Shown one piece after another: positions 36,430-47,825 of a stretch of DNA of 64,000 nucleotides. The stretch comes from Chaetoderma sp. LZ-2023a (taxonomy: Eukaryota; Mollusca; Caudofoveata; Chaetodermatida; Chaetodermatidae). Location of the stretch: positions 38,427,669 through 38,491,668 of the forward strand of contig CM067373.1 in the NCBI GenBank assembly GCA_034401795.1, written 5' to 3'. Made by a program: the position numbers and the translations under genes. The notes below the pieces were generated by a model. The model did no database searches. It saw only the letters and a program-made list of their open reading frames with translations, and had not been told where the DNA came from. Within the stretch, counting starts at the first letter, position 1, and the number at the start of each line of letters is the position of its first letter.

Positions 36430-36730
36430 TAGATAAAAAGAATGACAATGCTAAGTAAAATAGCAGATGACTAGATGAGACAGCATGCTGGGCAATGTAA
36501 CAGAGCACTAGATGTGAAGGCATTCTAGGTAAAGTAACAGAGCATTAGATGAGAGAGCATGCTGGGTAAAGTAACAGAGCATTACATGAGAGCATGCTGA
36601 GTAAAATAACAGAGCCCTAGATGAGAAGGCATGCTGGGCAAAATAATAGACCACTAGATGAGAAAGCATGCTGGGTAAAGTAACAGAGCATTTGATGAGA
36701 GCATGCTGTGTAATGTAACAGAGGGTGATA
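36430..36730. repeat. ~37-bp minisatellite (left block)
   Basis: Units around GAGCATTAGATGAGAGAGCATGC plus TGGGTAAAGTAACA. The same family returns at 37490-37760. Confidence 0.8.
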
Positions 36731-37489
36731 TATTATGGTCAACCATGGTTACCAGAGAATTTCAATGTTATTCGGATTGGCAGTCACTGAGATGTCACTC
36801 AATATCTAAAAAAATATTACTGAAGAACAATTCTTGAACTTAAGATCTTAAAATCTTCCTAAACTGTTCTTGAATATGTTCTGGAACAACTGAAGAACAG
36901 TTCTTAAAGTTAAGTTCTTAAAATGCTCTTAAAACTGTTTTTCAACATTTTCAGGAACAGTTATTTGACCATGGCTGATCATGTTTTGACCATGGTCGGT
37001 ATAATTTAATAAGGGAGCCAACTCGCTCACTGAAAACATGTGTCTTTTTGGAATTTAAAGTCTTAATTATTCTATTGCACATAAATTATGTAATCATCAT
37101 CAATTACGATATTTGAATAGCAAATGCTATATCCAGAGAAACAAACCAGTAATAATACACACTGAATTCTTGTATACACTTTATTTCAAACAATGCCCAT
37201 GTAAGTTAACCATTCCAAAATTTTCACAGTGACTGTCGTATGCTACAAAAGTGGAGCTGGATTGCTGACCAATGGTCAACTACTCAGGTTAAATGGCACC
37301 ACCACATGGTGGAGCGCCAACCTTCAGACAATGGTTAACCATGGTCTGATCATGCAGGTTAAATGGCACCACATCCAAGGATGACCATGATCAAATGTGA
37401 CCATTCAAAACATGGTTGACCATGGTCTGATCATTGTCCATTGCCAACCATCAAACATGGCTTTATCATGATCATGAGAAATTTGTTGA
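36731..37489. repeat. ACCATGGT-rich dispersed repeat region
   Basis: Multiple short palindromic ACCATGGT/TGATCATG motifs and paired CTGAAGAACAGTTCTT-type units. No coding signal. Confidence 0.5.
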
Positions 37490-37760
37490 TCATGAAAGCA
37501 AGCTGTGTAAAGTAACAGAGCATTAGATGAGAGAGCATGCTGGGTAAAATAAGAGAGAACTAGACAAGAGAACATTCTGGGTAAACTAACAGACCACTAC
37601 ATGAGAGATCATGCTGGGTAATGTAACAGAAGACTAGATGAGAGCGCATGCTGCATAATGTAATAGACCACTAGATGCGAGAGCATATTGGATAACACAA
37701 GAAAGAACTGGATGAAAACTAAAAGCATGATGGGTAAAGAAACAAACCACTCAATGTATT
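37490..37760. repeat. ~37-bp minisatellite (right block)
   Basis: Same unit as at 36430-36730 (GAGAGCATGCTGGGTAA). Confidence 0.8.
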
Positions 37761-37924
37761 AAGGGATTTCTATTATAATGTGCCAGGAATGTTAGGCGGG
37801 TCTTGTTTAAAGAATCAATAGACTCATAGTTACCAAAAATGGAAATTTATTAATAGCACTGCTACTGCTAGGGGTTAAGCATTGATATTTTTAGCATGAC
37901 AGTTCAACTTTAAGAGGAGCATAC

Positions 37925-38037
37925 CTGGATAGAACTGTGACACCATGTGACATGTTTGATATCTGATATTCATCAGTCTCAGCATCAATTCCGATGATGC
38001 TTCCCTCTGCTACAGTATCACAGGTGAGAATATGAAA
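37925..38037 (-). CDS. Host gene exon d
   Basis: The acceptor TGATAACCAG lies at 38038 and the donor GTATGC at 37924. The 113-nt exon enters in phase 0 and encodes FHILTCDTVAEGSIIGIDA then ETDEYQISNMSHGVTVLS. The pattern of short beta strands fits one blade of a beta-propeller. It follows exon c exactly in phase. Confidence 0.7.
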
Positions 38038-38279
38038 CTGGTTATCAAACAAAGCAGTCAATACACACCACACCTGTACAAGAAACCGATCAAACAAAAC
38101 AGTCAATACACAACAACTCTGAAAGAAACTGGTGAACATTGGTGGCTATTTATTGTATGTAAGGACATCAGCGCCTCTGAATAGTTTCCTCCTAAGTTCA
38201 ACTGGAAAATGACAGGTTACAATAATCTACTATCTGCCAGTGACACGGTTAACTGAATCAACTCTAGAATCTGAAAAGT

Positions 38280-38870
38280 TAGGGAAAGGGCGGGGTAGGA
38301 GCAGCCCAGCACATGCAGCATAGCATAGGTACATCTGGACTTTCACGGAAGCTTTAGCGCTGTGAATCAACACATTCAAGCTTTGGCAATCAAGGTTTCC
38401 TGTTATATACAGAGGGATAGGATCCGGGTAAGTGAATAAACTCTAGAATGTCTGAATGTTAGGGAGAGGGGTGGGGTGGAGCATGCAAATGACATGGTAA
38501 ATAAACTGGTTTTTGAATGCTAGAGATAGGAGTGGGGGGCATGACAGTGACATAGTCAAGTGCATAAACCCTAGAATCTCTGAATGTTAGGGAGACGGTG
38601 GCATTAGGGCATGAGTGTTGTTTTTGTGGATGTACAGCATGGATTTCAGCAGGGAGAGCAGGCATGACAGTCAGTGGGTTAAGTGAATAAACTCAAGACT
38701 CTGAATGTTAGGAAGAGGGGTGGGGTGGAGCATGCAAATGACATGATTAATAAACTGCAGTTTCTGAATGTTAGAGATAGGAGTGGGGGCATGACAGTGG
38801 CATGGTTAAGTGCATAAACCCTTAGAGTTTCTGAATGTTAGGGATTGGGCAGGTGTGGCAGGGGTTAAAA
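38280..38870. repeat. Degenerate tandem repeat (GAATGTTAGGGAGAG family)
   Basis: Five or six copies of a GAATGTTAGGGA...GGGGTGGGG...CATGACAGTGACATGGTTAAGTG block with variable spacing. Confidence 0.75.
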
Positions 38871-39649
38871 GATCAAATCAGTTGTAATGCAACTCCTCTG
38901 AAATCGTTGGACGGAACTCAAACAAATCTGATATCTGAGTTACTCATATGATTGCGAAGTGCAAGAGGCCATTTAGATTTGGCTCTGCCCCAGGGGATGG
39001 TCTGTGCCTGCGTGCATGCATGCGTGCATGCGTGCGTGCGTGCGTTCAACAGGTCAAATTTTGACCTGCGAAAATTGATTGTAACTCATCTCCGAAACTG
39101 TTAGACAGAATTCAACCAAATTTGGTACAGGAGCACATTTACATTTGGCCCCACCCGAGGGGTGAGTGGGGGGGGGGGGGGGGGGGTGTGGAGGTCAAAA
39201 GGTTAAAAAAATATATTGTAATGCAACTCCTCTGACACTGTTGGACGGAATTCAACCAAATTTAGTATGTCAGTTACCCATATTAATGTGGAGTGGATGA
39301 GCACATTTACATTTGGCCCCACCTCAGGGAGGTAGTGGATGGTGTCAAAAGGTCATGAAATTGATTGTAATGCAGCTCCTCTGAAATCGTTAGACAGAAC
39401 TCAACCAAATTTGATATCTGAGTTACCCATATGATTGTGGAGTGCAAGAGGCCATTTAGATCTCACTCCATCCCCGGGGGGCGGGACAGACAGGACAAAT
39501 TTTAGCCTGCAGAAATCTATTGAAAGGCATCTCCGAAACCGTTGGACTGAATTCAACCAAATTTGGTTTGTGAGTTACCCATATCAATATGGAGCGGATG
39601 AGTACATTTACATTTGGCCCCAACCCCAGGGGTGGGGGATGGGGTCAAA
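38871..39649. repeat. ~150-bp tandem repeat array, left of E5
   Basis: Units contain TTGTAATGCAACTCCTCTG, GGACGGAATTCAACCAAATTT and ACATTTACATTTGGCCCC. A G-run of about 18 lies near 39169-39186. The array continues right of E5 at 46701, so E5 sits inside it. Confidence 0.85.
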
Positions 39650-39689
39650 TAAACAAAATCTAGGATTTCTTTTTTCACGAGAGAGTTGA

Positions 39690-39865
39690 TACTTACCTCC
39701 CTAATACTTTTGATATTGCTAAATATTGGCTTTCACTCAATAAACACTCAGATTTAAAACAGTTAGGTGCCCCTACTGGGCAGGGAGTCAGAGCGTAGTC
39801 TGGCGGATGCCAGCCCCACCACCGCGCATGCGCAGACTAGCACTTCCTCAGACTAGATTATTGGC
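39690..39865. repeat. E5 left ITR
   Basis: It shares the private CAGATTTAAAACAG variant with the right ITR (inverse CTGTTTTAAATCTG). Confidence 0.93.
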
Positions 39866-39932
39866 TGACACACATGCAACTATTAAGAGCCTGAAGACCG
39901 AGCCTCTGTGGGGTGGAGAGGCCGGGTCCGTA

Positions 39933-40034
39933 TCTAGGGAGGTAAGTATCAACTCTCTCGTGAAAAAAGAAATCCTAGATTTCGTTTATTTCACTTCAAG
40001 AGTATACTTACCTCCCTAATACTTTTGATATTGC
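39933..40034. repeat. E5 ICR
   Basis: Same junction as E2, with CACTTCAAG matching the E5 right end. Confidence 0.92.
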
Positions 40035-40567
40035 CAGAATTCGAAAGTGAATCTGGCGGGAGGGAGGCGAGGTCAAAAGACCAGCTCATCCCTATACGCT
40101 TTTCTGCGTTTAAGGCACTTAAACTTCTGAAATTGTAAGAAAAAACAGTCAGGATTTGACTAACCATCGGATAACACCACCGATGTATGAGAGATGACCG
40201 AATGTCATATGCGCTCCCCCCCCCTCCTTCCTGGGAGGAAGAGTCGACTGACCTCAATGTCCTATACGCTCTCTACGTACAAGTGCCATGTACTACAGGA
40301 CAGAGACGAAAAAGCTCCATTTTCGTAACTCTCAACAATGAACCACACAAATACACAAACCATCACCATATAAATAACGGGTAATCGTGACAATACAATC
40401 AACAACGGACAACACATGAACAAGACTGACCTTGTTGAAATGGCTGCTGACATCATCTTCCCATTGGTAAAGACTGATGCAGGCCCAAAAAAGTGGGTGT
40501 TTCCATAAATTAATTGTGAAATATATAAGTAATGAGGAAAAAACCTCCTCAAAAAATATAAACCGAT

Positions 40568-43504
40568 TTATTTTTTCAAAATCGACAAGGCGAGAGGATT
40601 AGAGGTGTCACGGAGATAATGGTCTGTAAAACTTGACTCACAGTGCCACTGAGCCACCGACATAATATCATCCACAGGGACCCCATTAAATAGGGCCGTG
40701 GATGTCACTACGCCGCGGACACTGTGAGCCTTGGCCACGTCAACCTGCTTCCCGGTGGCGGATTTATGGCAAAACTGAATGCATTCCACAATCCACCTGG
40801 AAATGGTGTCCTTAGAAGCCCTGCCATGGGGTTCAATATATGACAACCATAACGCTGACTGGTCGGTGCGCCACTCCGCCGTACGTTGTTTGTACCGGCG
40901 CAGCGCCCGGACGGGACACCATGCTTTAGAATTAGGATCATATCTAGTTAAAGCAGGCAAAATAATAGGTTGACCTGGATATTTCAACGACTGATTTTTA
41001 GCCAAGAAATTAATCCTAGGTAGCAGCTTAAGGCCTTCCCCTGAAACCACAAAATGGTCATCCTCGGCTGATAAGGCATGAATTTCACTCCTACGCCTAG
41101 CCGAGGCCGCAGCAATTAAAAACACAGTCTTCAGTGTTAATAGTTTCATAGAAATGGAACTAAGTGGTTCAAAAGGCTTATCACCTAGTACTTGAAGCAC
41201 TAGCGATAAACTCCAAGACGGAATCACAGGTGGATTCCTTGGTCTTAGATTGCCCATGCCTTTAATTAATACATTTAATGTATTTACTTCATCACTTCCC
41301 CTCTTAGCCAAGCAAGGAATAACAGACATTAATGCTGACTTATAACCAGCAATAGAGTTAGGCTTGAGGCTATAGGCATCATAGAGGTGACAGAGGAAAT
41401 CAGCTACTACTTGAATAGATGAATCCATTGGATCAATACATCTTTTTGAGCACCATTCTGCAAATCTGTTGATTTTATAATTATATGCTCTGGAGGTTGA
41501 CCCCCTCCTGGCTTTGGCCATAAACATGGCTGCTTGCTCAGAAAAGCCCTCCTTAATTCTAGATTCCTTGACAACATCCACGCAGTCAATCTGAACATTG
41601 ACGGATTGTTGTGAAGGGCCTTGCCCTGGAAGATAATATCGTCCATCAGAGGCAGAGGAACCGGATTGCAGACCAGAAGGTCCAGCAGATCCGTATACCA
41701 TGATCGGCTTGGCCAATCCGGGGCGATCAGAAGCACTTGGCATTCCTCTTGTCTGATTTTCTGAAGAATTTTTGGAATCAGGATTGCTGGAGGGAATGCG
41801 TATGCATACATTCTCCCCCAGCTGATAGCTAACGCATCTGTTGCGAAAGCACTTGGATCCGGAATCGGAGAGACGTACGTCGTCATCTTCGCATTCTTCT
41901 TCGTTGCGAACAAATCGATGTTGGGTTTCCCCCAATGGTCGAACAGACGATCCGCCACACATTGATTTAGTTGCCATTCCGTGGGTAAAACACTCATCCT
42001 ACGGCTCAATGAGTCTGCTAGCAGGTTTAACCTTCCCGGAATATGAACTGCTTTCAAGGTAATCTGGTGATCCAGACACCAACAAAGCAGTTTCCATGTC
42101 ATCATACAGAGACTGGGCGACTTCGTTCCGCCCTGGCGGTTTATGTAAGTCACAACTGTTGAGTTGTCTGAACGAATAAGAACAATCTTGCCCTGAACTT
42201 TCTGTAAGAAATGTTCCAGGCCCAGGACTACTGCTTTTAGCTCCAGTAGATTTATATGTTCCTTTGACTGTTCCAGATTCCAAAGCCCTGATATCGTGGA
42301 CTCTTCCAGGCAAGCTCCCCAGCCCTCCATCGATGCATCTGTATACACAGTCACCTGAGGGTGGGGAGGGGTTAGCAAAACCCCCGGCAAGAGATTCTCT
42401 GTATTCAACCACCATTGCAGGTGGTGAATCAGAGGCACCAACACTGACACATTCGAGTCCAGCGAACCTGTACTCTGGGTCCATTGTGTCATGAGAAATA
42501 ACTGGATCGGCCGCCTGCGTAAGGCGGCCTGAGGAATGACTGGTTCCAATGAAACCATCAACCCCAGCATTCTCAAGTAAACCCGTGCCAGGACATGACG
42601 ACTGTCGCACACTGACTGAATTAATGAGATGAGTTTCTGAACTCTCTCCTGAGTAGGATAAACATATCCTGTCTCTAGATCGAAGAACATCCCCAGGTAA
42701 ACAAACTTCTGGGATGGAGTCAGCTCTGATTTTGGGAAATTGATCATCCAGCCTAAGTCTGTGAGAGTTTTCAAAACAATCTCCAGATTGGCCGACAAAC
42801 TTTCCCGGGTGTGCGCTTTCAACAGCCAGTCGTCTATGTACGTGTGGACTGCTATGCTTCTCCTGCGGAGGTATGCTGTGATCGCAAGAACCACACGGGT
42901 GAAAACCCGAGGAGCCGTGGAAATTCCGAAGGGCAACACCCTGAATTCCCACTGTCTGCCCTGGAATGCAAATCTCAGGAAGCGACAGAAACTCCCGTGG
43001 ATGGGGATGTGGAAATAAGCGTCCTTCAAATCTATCGACGCCGTCCACATCCCCCTCTCCAACCCCGCCAACACCGAGCGCACCGTTTCCATCTTGAAAC
43101 TGGGCATCTCGATGAACTTGTTCAATGGCTTGAGGTTGAGAATCGGTCTCCACCCTCCGGTGCGTTTTGTTACTAAGAACAGGGTTGAGTAGAAGCCCGG
43201 ACACCTCTGTGCCGGCTGAATAGCTCCCTTTTGTACGAGGGAATTTATCTCCTCCTCGATACACAACCTTTGCTCTGGATCTCTCGGAATGGGAGTCCAG
43301 ACTGGCACTAGAGACAGTCGCGACGGCGGGCCTGTCATCCACTCTGGATGATACCCGACGGAAAGCCATCGCAAGACTAAACGGTCCTGAGTTAACCGTT
43401 CCCACTCTTGCATGTGGTCGGCCAGCCGGCCTCCCACCGGTCCACCTAGGGACCGCGGTGGACACGAGGCATGCAAGAGCGGCACTGTCTCCGTCGCCAT
43501 ACAC
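40568..43504 (-). CDS. E5 ORF3 tyrosine recombinase; one TAG in the N-terminal extension
   Basis: The frame is open from 43504 (GTG) except for TAG at 41999-42001 (AAG in the other copies). The C-terminal 469 codons (40568-41977), opening at the Met of MATKSMC, include the whole recombinase with arginine patch, HSVR, QWHC and FTDHYLRD. The T-to-A change is synonymous in ORF2 (CGA to CGT, both Arg). If an internal start is used the copy may still be functional. Confidence 0.88.
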
Positions 43505-43788
43505 ACTGGAGTGGTTCTTACCGCGGTAAGCGTCCTGTCAGGACCGATAACCACGCCCAGATCCTCGCGCGCCCCGCCCCGCCCCGCGCGCACCTTGGTG
43601 CGCGGGCGGCTGCCTGGCTGACGGCGCCTGAGGAACCTGCGCCCCCCTCGCTGCAGGCCGAATCGCACGCGGCCGAGGCTGACGCTGCGACGGTGGCTGG
43701 CCTCTGACTTGGCCAGCACCACCTCGAGCCTGCAGGGGACGATACGCAGGGGCCGCGGCGCGAACGTTAGCACGACGCAGCACCTCAA
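41407..43788 (-). CDS. E5 ORF2: RT/RNase H/methyltransferase-like, 793 codons
   Basis: Uninterrupted. The N-terminal half resembles E2 (IHGSFCRFLRF, TKRTGGWRP), while the part after the YIDD box resembles E3 (HTRESLSANLEIVLKTLTDLG). It overlaps gag by 251 nt in the +1 frame. It starts at a non-ATG codon. Confidence 0.94.
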   Translation of the reverse strand: MRCCVVLTFAPRPLRIVPCRLEVVLAKSEASHRRSVSLGRVRFGLQRGGRRFLRRRQPGSRPRTKVRAGRGGAREDLGVVIGPDRTLTAVRTTPVCMATETVPLLHASCPPRSLGGPVGGRLADHMQEWERLTQDRLVLRWLSVGYHPEWMTGPPSRLSLVPVWTPIPRDPEQRLCIEEEINSLVQKGAIQPAQRCPGFYSTLFLVTKRTGGWRPILNLKPLNKFIEMPSFKMETVRSVLAGLERGMWTASIDLKDAYFHIPIHGSFCRFLRFAFQGRQWEFRVLPFGISTAPRVFTRVVLAITAYLRRRSIAVHTYIDDWLLKAHTRESLSANLEIVLKTLTDLGWMINFPKSELTPSQKFVYLGMFFDLETGYVYPTQERVQKLISLIQSVCDSRHVLARVYLRMLGLMVSLEPVIPQAALRRRPIQLFLMTQWTQSTGSLDSNVSVLVPLIHHLQWWLNTENLLPGVLLTPPHPQVTVYTDASMEGWGACLEESTISGLWNLEQSKEHINLLELKAVVLGLEHFLQKVQGKIVLIRSDNSTVVTYINRQGGTKSPSLCMMTWKLLCWCLDHQITLKAVHIPGRLNLLADSLSRRMSVLPTEWQLNQCVADRLFDHWGKPNIDLFATKKNAKMTTYVSPIPDPSAFATDALAISWGRMYAYAFPPAILIPKILQKIRQEECQVLLIAPDWPSRSWYTDLLDLLVCNPVPLPLMDDIIFQGKALHNNPSMFRLTAWMLSRNLELRRAFLSKQPCLWPKPGGGQPPEHIIIKSTDLQNGAQKDVLIQWIHLFK

Positions 43789-45601
43789 ACTGCTCGCGCA
43801 GCGCCCTCTGGTTATTCACCAGGGTGACCGTCTCCTGGAGGTGTCGACATCCCTCACCTCCAAAAAGACCAGGACCCGTCATAGGCGTACGCAGTAGCCT
43901 ATTGTACAGGTCCTGAGACGGGCACAGATTGTCCAGGGCAAACGTGCGTCTTGCCCGGACACTCCTGGTCACCGCCCGTGTCATACAGTCCAGCGCCAGG
44001 TTAATACCATCCTGGATGGTTCGCTGGACCGTGACCGGACTTGGCTGGCGCGATGCGGATGCCGTTACTACCCCCTGTAACAGCTGGGAGACGTGGGACA
44101 GAGCGGCAATCGAAGCCCTCCCACTCTCCTCCGCATCACGCAACGCGGTATTCGCCGAACGCAACGCGTTCGAGCACAAGACTCCCGTGTCAGAACGGGA
44201 GCCTGGCCGCGCATCCTCACCCAAAGCCGCGCGGTCATCCACGCTGGGCTTGGGTACCACACCGTACTGCTGGTAATCCAGGGGCACGATGCGACAACGC
44301 CTGGCCACCTCGCGAGGGGTCTTCGCGAGACGTCCACTCGATTTAATGGACGACTCCGCCGCCTTGAACATGTCAACGACATGCTCCGCCAGCGGCAGAG
44401 AAGGCATAGCATTAGCAGTCGGTTTCCCAGCTAACCACGGCCTGTGATCACGCTGGCTAGCCGACTGCTCCACGGGCAGATCAGGCCTAACGCTCACCAA
44501 CCACTGGCAAGCGTCATACCAATCCTCCTCCGTGGCTAACTGCGAGCGCTCTACAAGACGGGGTCCTTCGTCTTCCTCCTGAGCGCAAGCAGCAGAGCTT
44601 GACGGCGGGTACGCTGATACACCTGGCAAGCCAGGGAAAACATGCGGGCCTGACAGCACCGGCATGAGAATATCACTGGTTTGACCAGGAGCAGGCACCG
44701 TGGCAGAGCGCGGGGTATATATCGCCCCACCACGGGCCCGACCAGCACCAGCAACACCCTCGGCAAGCCGAGGTATGCGGTACCGCTGGCCATCAGCAGC
44801 GCCCTGGGCCACCACCTGAGCCGCGGACTCTACTCCAGGGTGAGTAAAACCGTGGAATAAGCCGCCTGTATTCCCCGCGAGGGGTGCACAAACGTCTTCA
44901 TCCATGTCCACGTCGTCAGACGGCGACCCTAGCAGGTAATCCTCATCACCCTGGTCAGAAAGATTAGACCCCGGGTCAGCAAAGAGAGCTAACCCGGGCT
45001 GACCAGGAACGGTGCCATAGGAGGTACTGGCAACCGCGGCGTGCGGATACCCCTGGACTGATAAGCAGCCCGCGGGTTCCAGCGACAACCGTCCACGGTC
45101 CCCTATCGGCGCGGCAATAAGCCTGCTGCCAGGGTCGTGGAACGCCCCCTCTAATGGGGCCACCTCTGAATCGTCGAACAACGGAAGCGGTCTAAGGAAA
45201 ACCGATCCAGAGGCGGGGATTACCTGCTCCGAAGCCGATGATGAGGACAGTAAAGGATTTGGTCCAGGAAGCATGCCACGAAGCAACCCTGGAACCAAAT
45301 CCTTTATTGTCCTCTTCATCTCTCCCAACATCTCGGTCCGGAAGGCCTCCATATCCACCGCGGACGAGACCTTCCCCTTACCCTTCCTACTTACAACCTC
45401 TCGTTTCCGCTTCTTCTTCTTCTCCTCCTCTACCACCTTGTCCGTCGCCTGTAAGCAGCACAAGAATTCGGACATTAACTCGCCCCCCCAGTGCTTACAT
45501 ATGTCACAATTAACCAAGGGACCACAAGGGCTACATTGATAGCAACGATGAGGCCAGAACTTATCAGGTAGAAAACGTCCACAGGACGCGCAACCCGGTC
45601 C
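43538..45601 (-). CDS. E5 ORF1 gag-like main exon (687 codons)
   Basis: Open from the acceptor at 45602 to TGA 43538-43540; with exon 1 it gives 704 residues. The finger is CASCGRFLPDKFWPHRCYQC then SPC ... CDIC. Unique to this copy is an extra Cys codon in FLCCLQATD, a 3-nt insertion. The G-run after the finger is the in-frame 7. Confidence 0.87.
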   Translation of the reverse strand, partial: GPGCASCGRFLPDKFWPHRCYQCSPCGPLVNCDICKHWGGELMSEFLCCLQATDKVVEEEKKKKRKREVVSRKGKGKVSSAVDMEAFRTEMLGEMKRTIKDLVPGLLRGMLPGPNPLLSSSSASEQVIPASGSVFLRPLPLFDDSEVAPLEGAFHDPGSRLIAAPIGDRGRLSLEPAGCLSVQGYPHAAVASTSYGTVPGQPGLALFADPGSNLSDQGDEDYLLGSPSDDVDMDEDVCAPLAGNTGGLFHGFTHPGVESAAQVVAQGAADGQRYRIPRLAEGVAGAGRARGGAIYTPRSATVPAPGQTSDILMPVLSGPHVFPGLPGVSAYPPSSSAACAQEEDEGPRLVERSQLATEEDWYDACQWLVSVRPDLPVEQSASQRDHRPWLAGKPTANAMPSLPLAEHVVDMFKAAESSIKSSGRLAKTPREVARRCRIVPLDYQQYGVVPKPSVDDRAALGEDARPGSRSDTGVLCSNALRSANTALRDAEESGRASIAALSHVSQLLQGVVTASASRQPSPVTVQRTIQDGINLALDCMTRAVTRSVRARRTFALDNLCPSQDLYNRLLRTPMTGPGLFGGEGCRHLQETVTLVNNQRALREQFEVLRRANVRAAAPAYRPLQARGGAGQVRGQPPSQRQPRPRAIRPAARGAQVPQAPSARQPPAHQGARGAGRGARGSGRGYRS

Positions 45602-46363
45602 CTGAAACAGGGCAAAGGACAAGGAGTATGAGCAAACTAGTTAAGCTTAGACACTCAAACCAACTCAAAGAGAAGGAAACGATCATAAAGATCAATATAC
45701 ATCAGAAACCAGCATAGCGACTTGAATTGCTGATAAATACATAGCCAGGCTGATTATGACGTCATTAATCCCGTGACAGGAAAAATTCGATCCCAACAAA
45801 ACATCCAAGTGCAAGGACGAATTGTATGCTGAATGGATACGTCGACTACACAACCATCAGATACATATAGATAACTCTTTTCTGGCAAAAATGTTAATTA
45901 TCTCCCTTTGCTTACTATAATTAACATCACCACATTATCAATAACTAGATACCTGACACTTTGTATAGACAAACCATCCAACGTGACGAACCGGAGAACT
46001 CCACCATCTGCACGCCTCTTAACTCTCTCCACCTCATGGGGAAGGAATTGGATCAAGAGGGCAAAGTGAGAAGACCTTTATACTAGGCCTCCAACTCACT
46101 GGACATTAATTTTTCATTTGGTTAGATAACCTAACAGTGTTAGTAGGAAATGGAACCATGGTGGAGAGAAAACTAACTCTCTGCTGTTGTGATGCCGCCA
46201 CCTAGCGTCATACAGACCTGTGGACATAAACAGAAAGAGAAATTAGCCTTAGGTAGCACCGAGTTGACATAAACCAACTAACCAAGGCGCTTATCACGGT
46301 AACCGCGAGTCCCGGAAACACAATACACCGGGAAGAAAACTCGCTAATTTTACTAGAAGTCAC

Positions 46364-46414
46364 CTGATTTAAAGGTCCTAAGTCCCCCTTTGGCGAAGTG
46401 TTCCTTCCTGCCAT
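46364..46414 (-). CDS. E5 candidate gag exon 1 (17 codons)
   Basis: MAGRNTSPKGDLGPLNQ, then CAG before GTGACT. The intron 45602-46363 is 762 nt, the same length as in E2. Confidence 0.73.
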
Positions 46415-46507
46415 CCAAATCAGTGACTATCACTCCAAAATAACACCACTTAAACAGTTTAAGATTAAGGAAAAGCTATTGCACAAAAAGACATGTGTGA
46501 TCTCTCT

Positions 46508-46684
46508 GCCAATGATCTAGCAAAGAGGTAGTGCTAGTCTGCGCATGCGCGGTGGTGGGGCTGGCATCCGCCAGACTACGCTCTGACTCCCTGCCCAGTA
46601 GGGGCACCTAACTGTTTTAAATCTGAGTGTTTATTGAGTGAAAGCCAATATTTAGCAATATCAAAAGTATTAGGGAGGTAAGTA
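46508..46684. repeat. E5 right ITR
   Basis: Inverted partner of 39690-39865; the element ends GTGAAA at 46700. Confidence 0.93.
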
Positions 46685-46700
46685 TACTCTTGAAGTGAAA

Positions 46701-47045
46701 AGGTCATGAAATTGATTGTAATGCAACTCCTCTGACACTGTTGGACGGAATTCAACCAAATTTTGTGTGTCAGTTACTCATATCAATGTGGAATGGATGA
46801 GCACATTTACATTTGGCTCCGCCCCCAGTGTGCGTGGGATGGGGTAAAAAGGTCATGAAATTGATTGTAATGCAACTCCTCTGACACTATTGGACGAAAT
46901 TCAACTGAATTTGGTATGTGAGTTACCCATATGGTTGCAGAGCGCAGAAGAACATTTACATTGGCCCCCCCACCCCCCTAAACCCACCCCCCTCCCCTCA
47001 ACCCCGGATGTGGGTTATGGGGGGGGTGTGTGTCAAAAGTTCAAA
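46701..47045. repeat. ~150-bp tandem repeat array, right of E5
   Basis: AGGTCATGAAATTGATTGTAATG starts units at about 46701 and 46851. A C-run and a G-run follow. Confidence 0.85.
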
Positions 47046-47386
47046 GCGGTGAACATGGGGATTTGTGATGACACGTCATCGACCAATCAATCTAGTTTAG
47101 TTTATAATCTAAGAGCCAGGGTCCACTGTCCACCCGTTCCAATTTTACGTGCACATATATACAGCACGAAATCCATGCTGTACATCCACAAAAACAACAC
47201 TGCAAATGTGTTGGGTGCCTCCGGGGCGTGTGGTGCCCATCCCCTTGGTGCCCACGAACCGCATTACGGGGAACAGCTGATCTGAGAGGCGCGTGGGACA
47301 GAGTGTCTAAATGTCAAGGAGAAAGGGGAGGGGCATGAGAGATATGTAGTTAAATAAATAAACTCTAGAATATCTGAATGTCTCAC
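47046..47386. other. Intronic sequence, nothing recognised
   Basis: No splice-flanked frame; the plus-strand frame here (to 47285) has no family resemblance. Confidence 0.4.
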
Positions 47387-47481
47387 CTTCTGTTTTTGGC
47401 ATGAGAAATTAAGTGTGAGTGATCCTGCTACTGATAATACAACTTCAGGCTTCTCAGGATGGAAAAGAGATATGATAGCAG
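47387..47481 (-). CDS. Host gene exon c
   Basis: The acceptor TCTTTATTCAG lies at 47482 and the donor GTGAGA at 47386. It encodes AIISLFHPEKPEVVLSVAG then SLTLNFSCQKQK. The HPxxP ... VLSVAGS arrangement is typical of WD/beta-propeller blades. It enters with two bases, completing the codon left open by exon b, and leaves in phase 0. Confidence 0.75.
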
Positions 47482-47689
47482 CTGAATAAAGAAACCAACA
47501 CATGAACCATTATTGACACATTAAATGTTATTTCAGGATGTCATAAGATACAAGAAAATATTAACACAAAATACATTTGATAGATGCTATGACATGTAAA
47601 TGCTCAGTCTGAGTGATATCAGGAATTCTAAACAACAGACATGAGAACAATGCATGCTGGTATATGAATGTGTCCTTAATATAAACATG

Positions 47690-47760
47690 GCAGAGGCGGC
47701 ACCAATGGCGATGGCAGTGATGATGACGACGACAACGATGACGACAGCAGCGGCAATAAT
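47690..47760. repeat. Imperfect GAT/GAC/GGC trinucleotide repeat
   Basis: GATGGCAGTGATGATGACGACGAC-like run inside the intron between exons b and c. Confidence 0.7.
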
Positions 47761-47825
47761 GATTCCATGATAAAAATATCACACCACTGGTTGCTTGCCA
47801 GTGTCGCTGTCCTTATGACTCTTAC

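Larger units (their letters stand above)
39650..46700 (-). mobile_element. DIRS-like retrotransposon E5, complete, near-intact mosaic
   Basis: The 7051-bp element has gag, RT/RNase H and the recombinase domain open. The only lesion I found is a TAG in the N-terminal extension of ORF3. It lies in a ~150-bp repeat array within the intron between host exons 47387-47481 and 37925-38037. Most of it is E2-like, but about 41.6-42.83 kb is E3-like. Confidence 0.95.
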
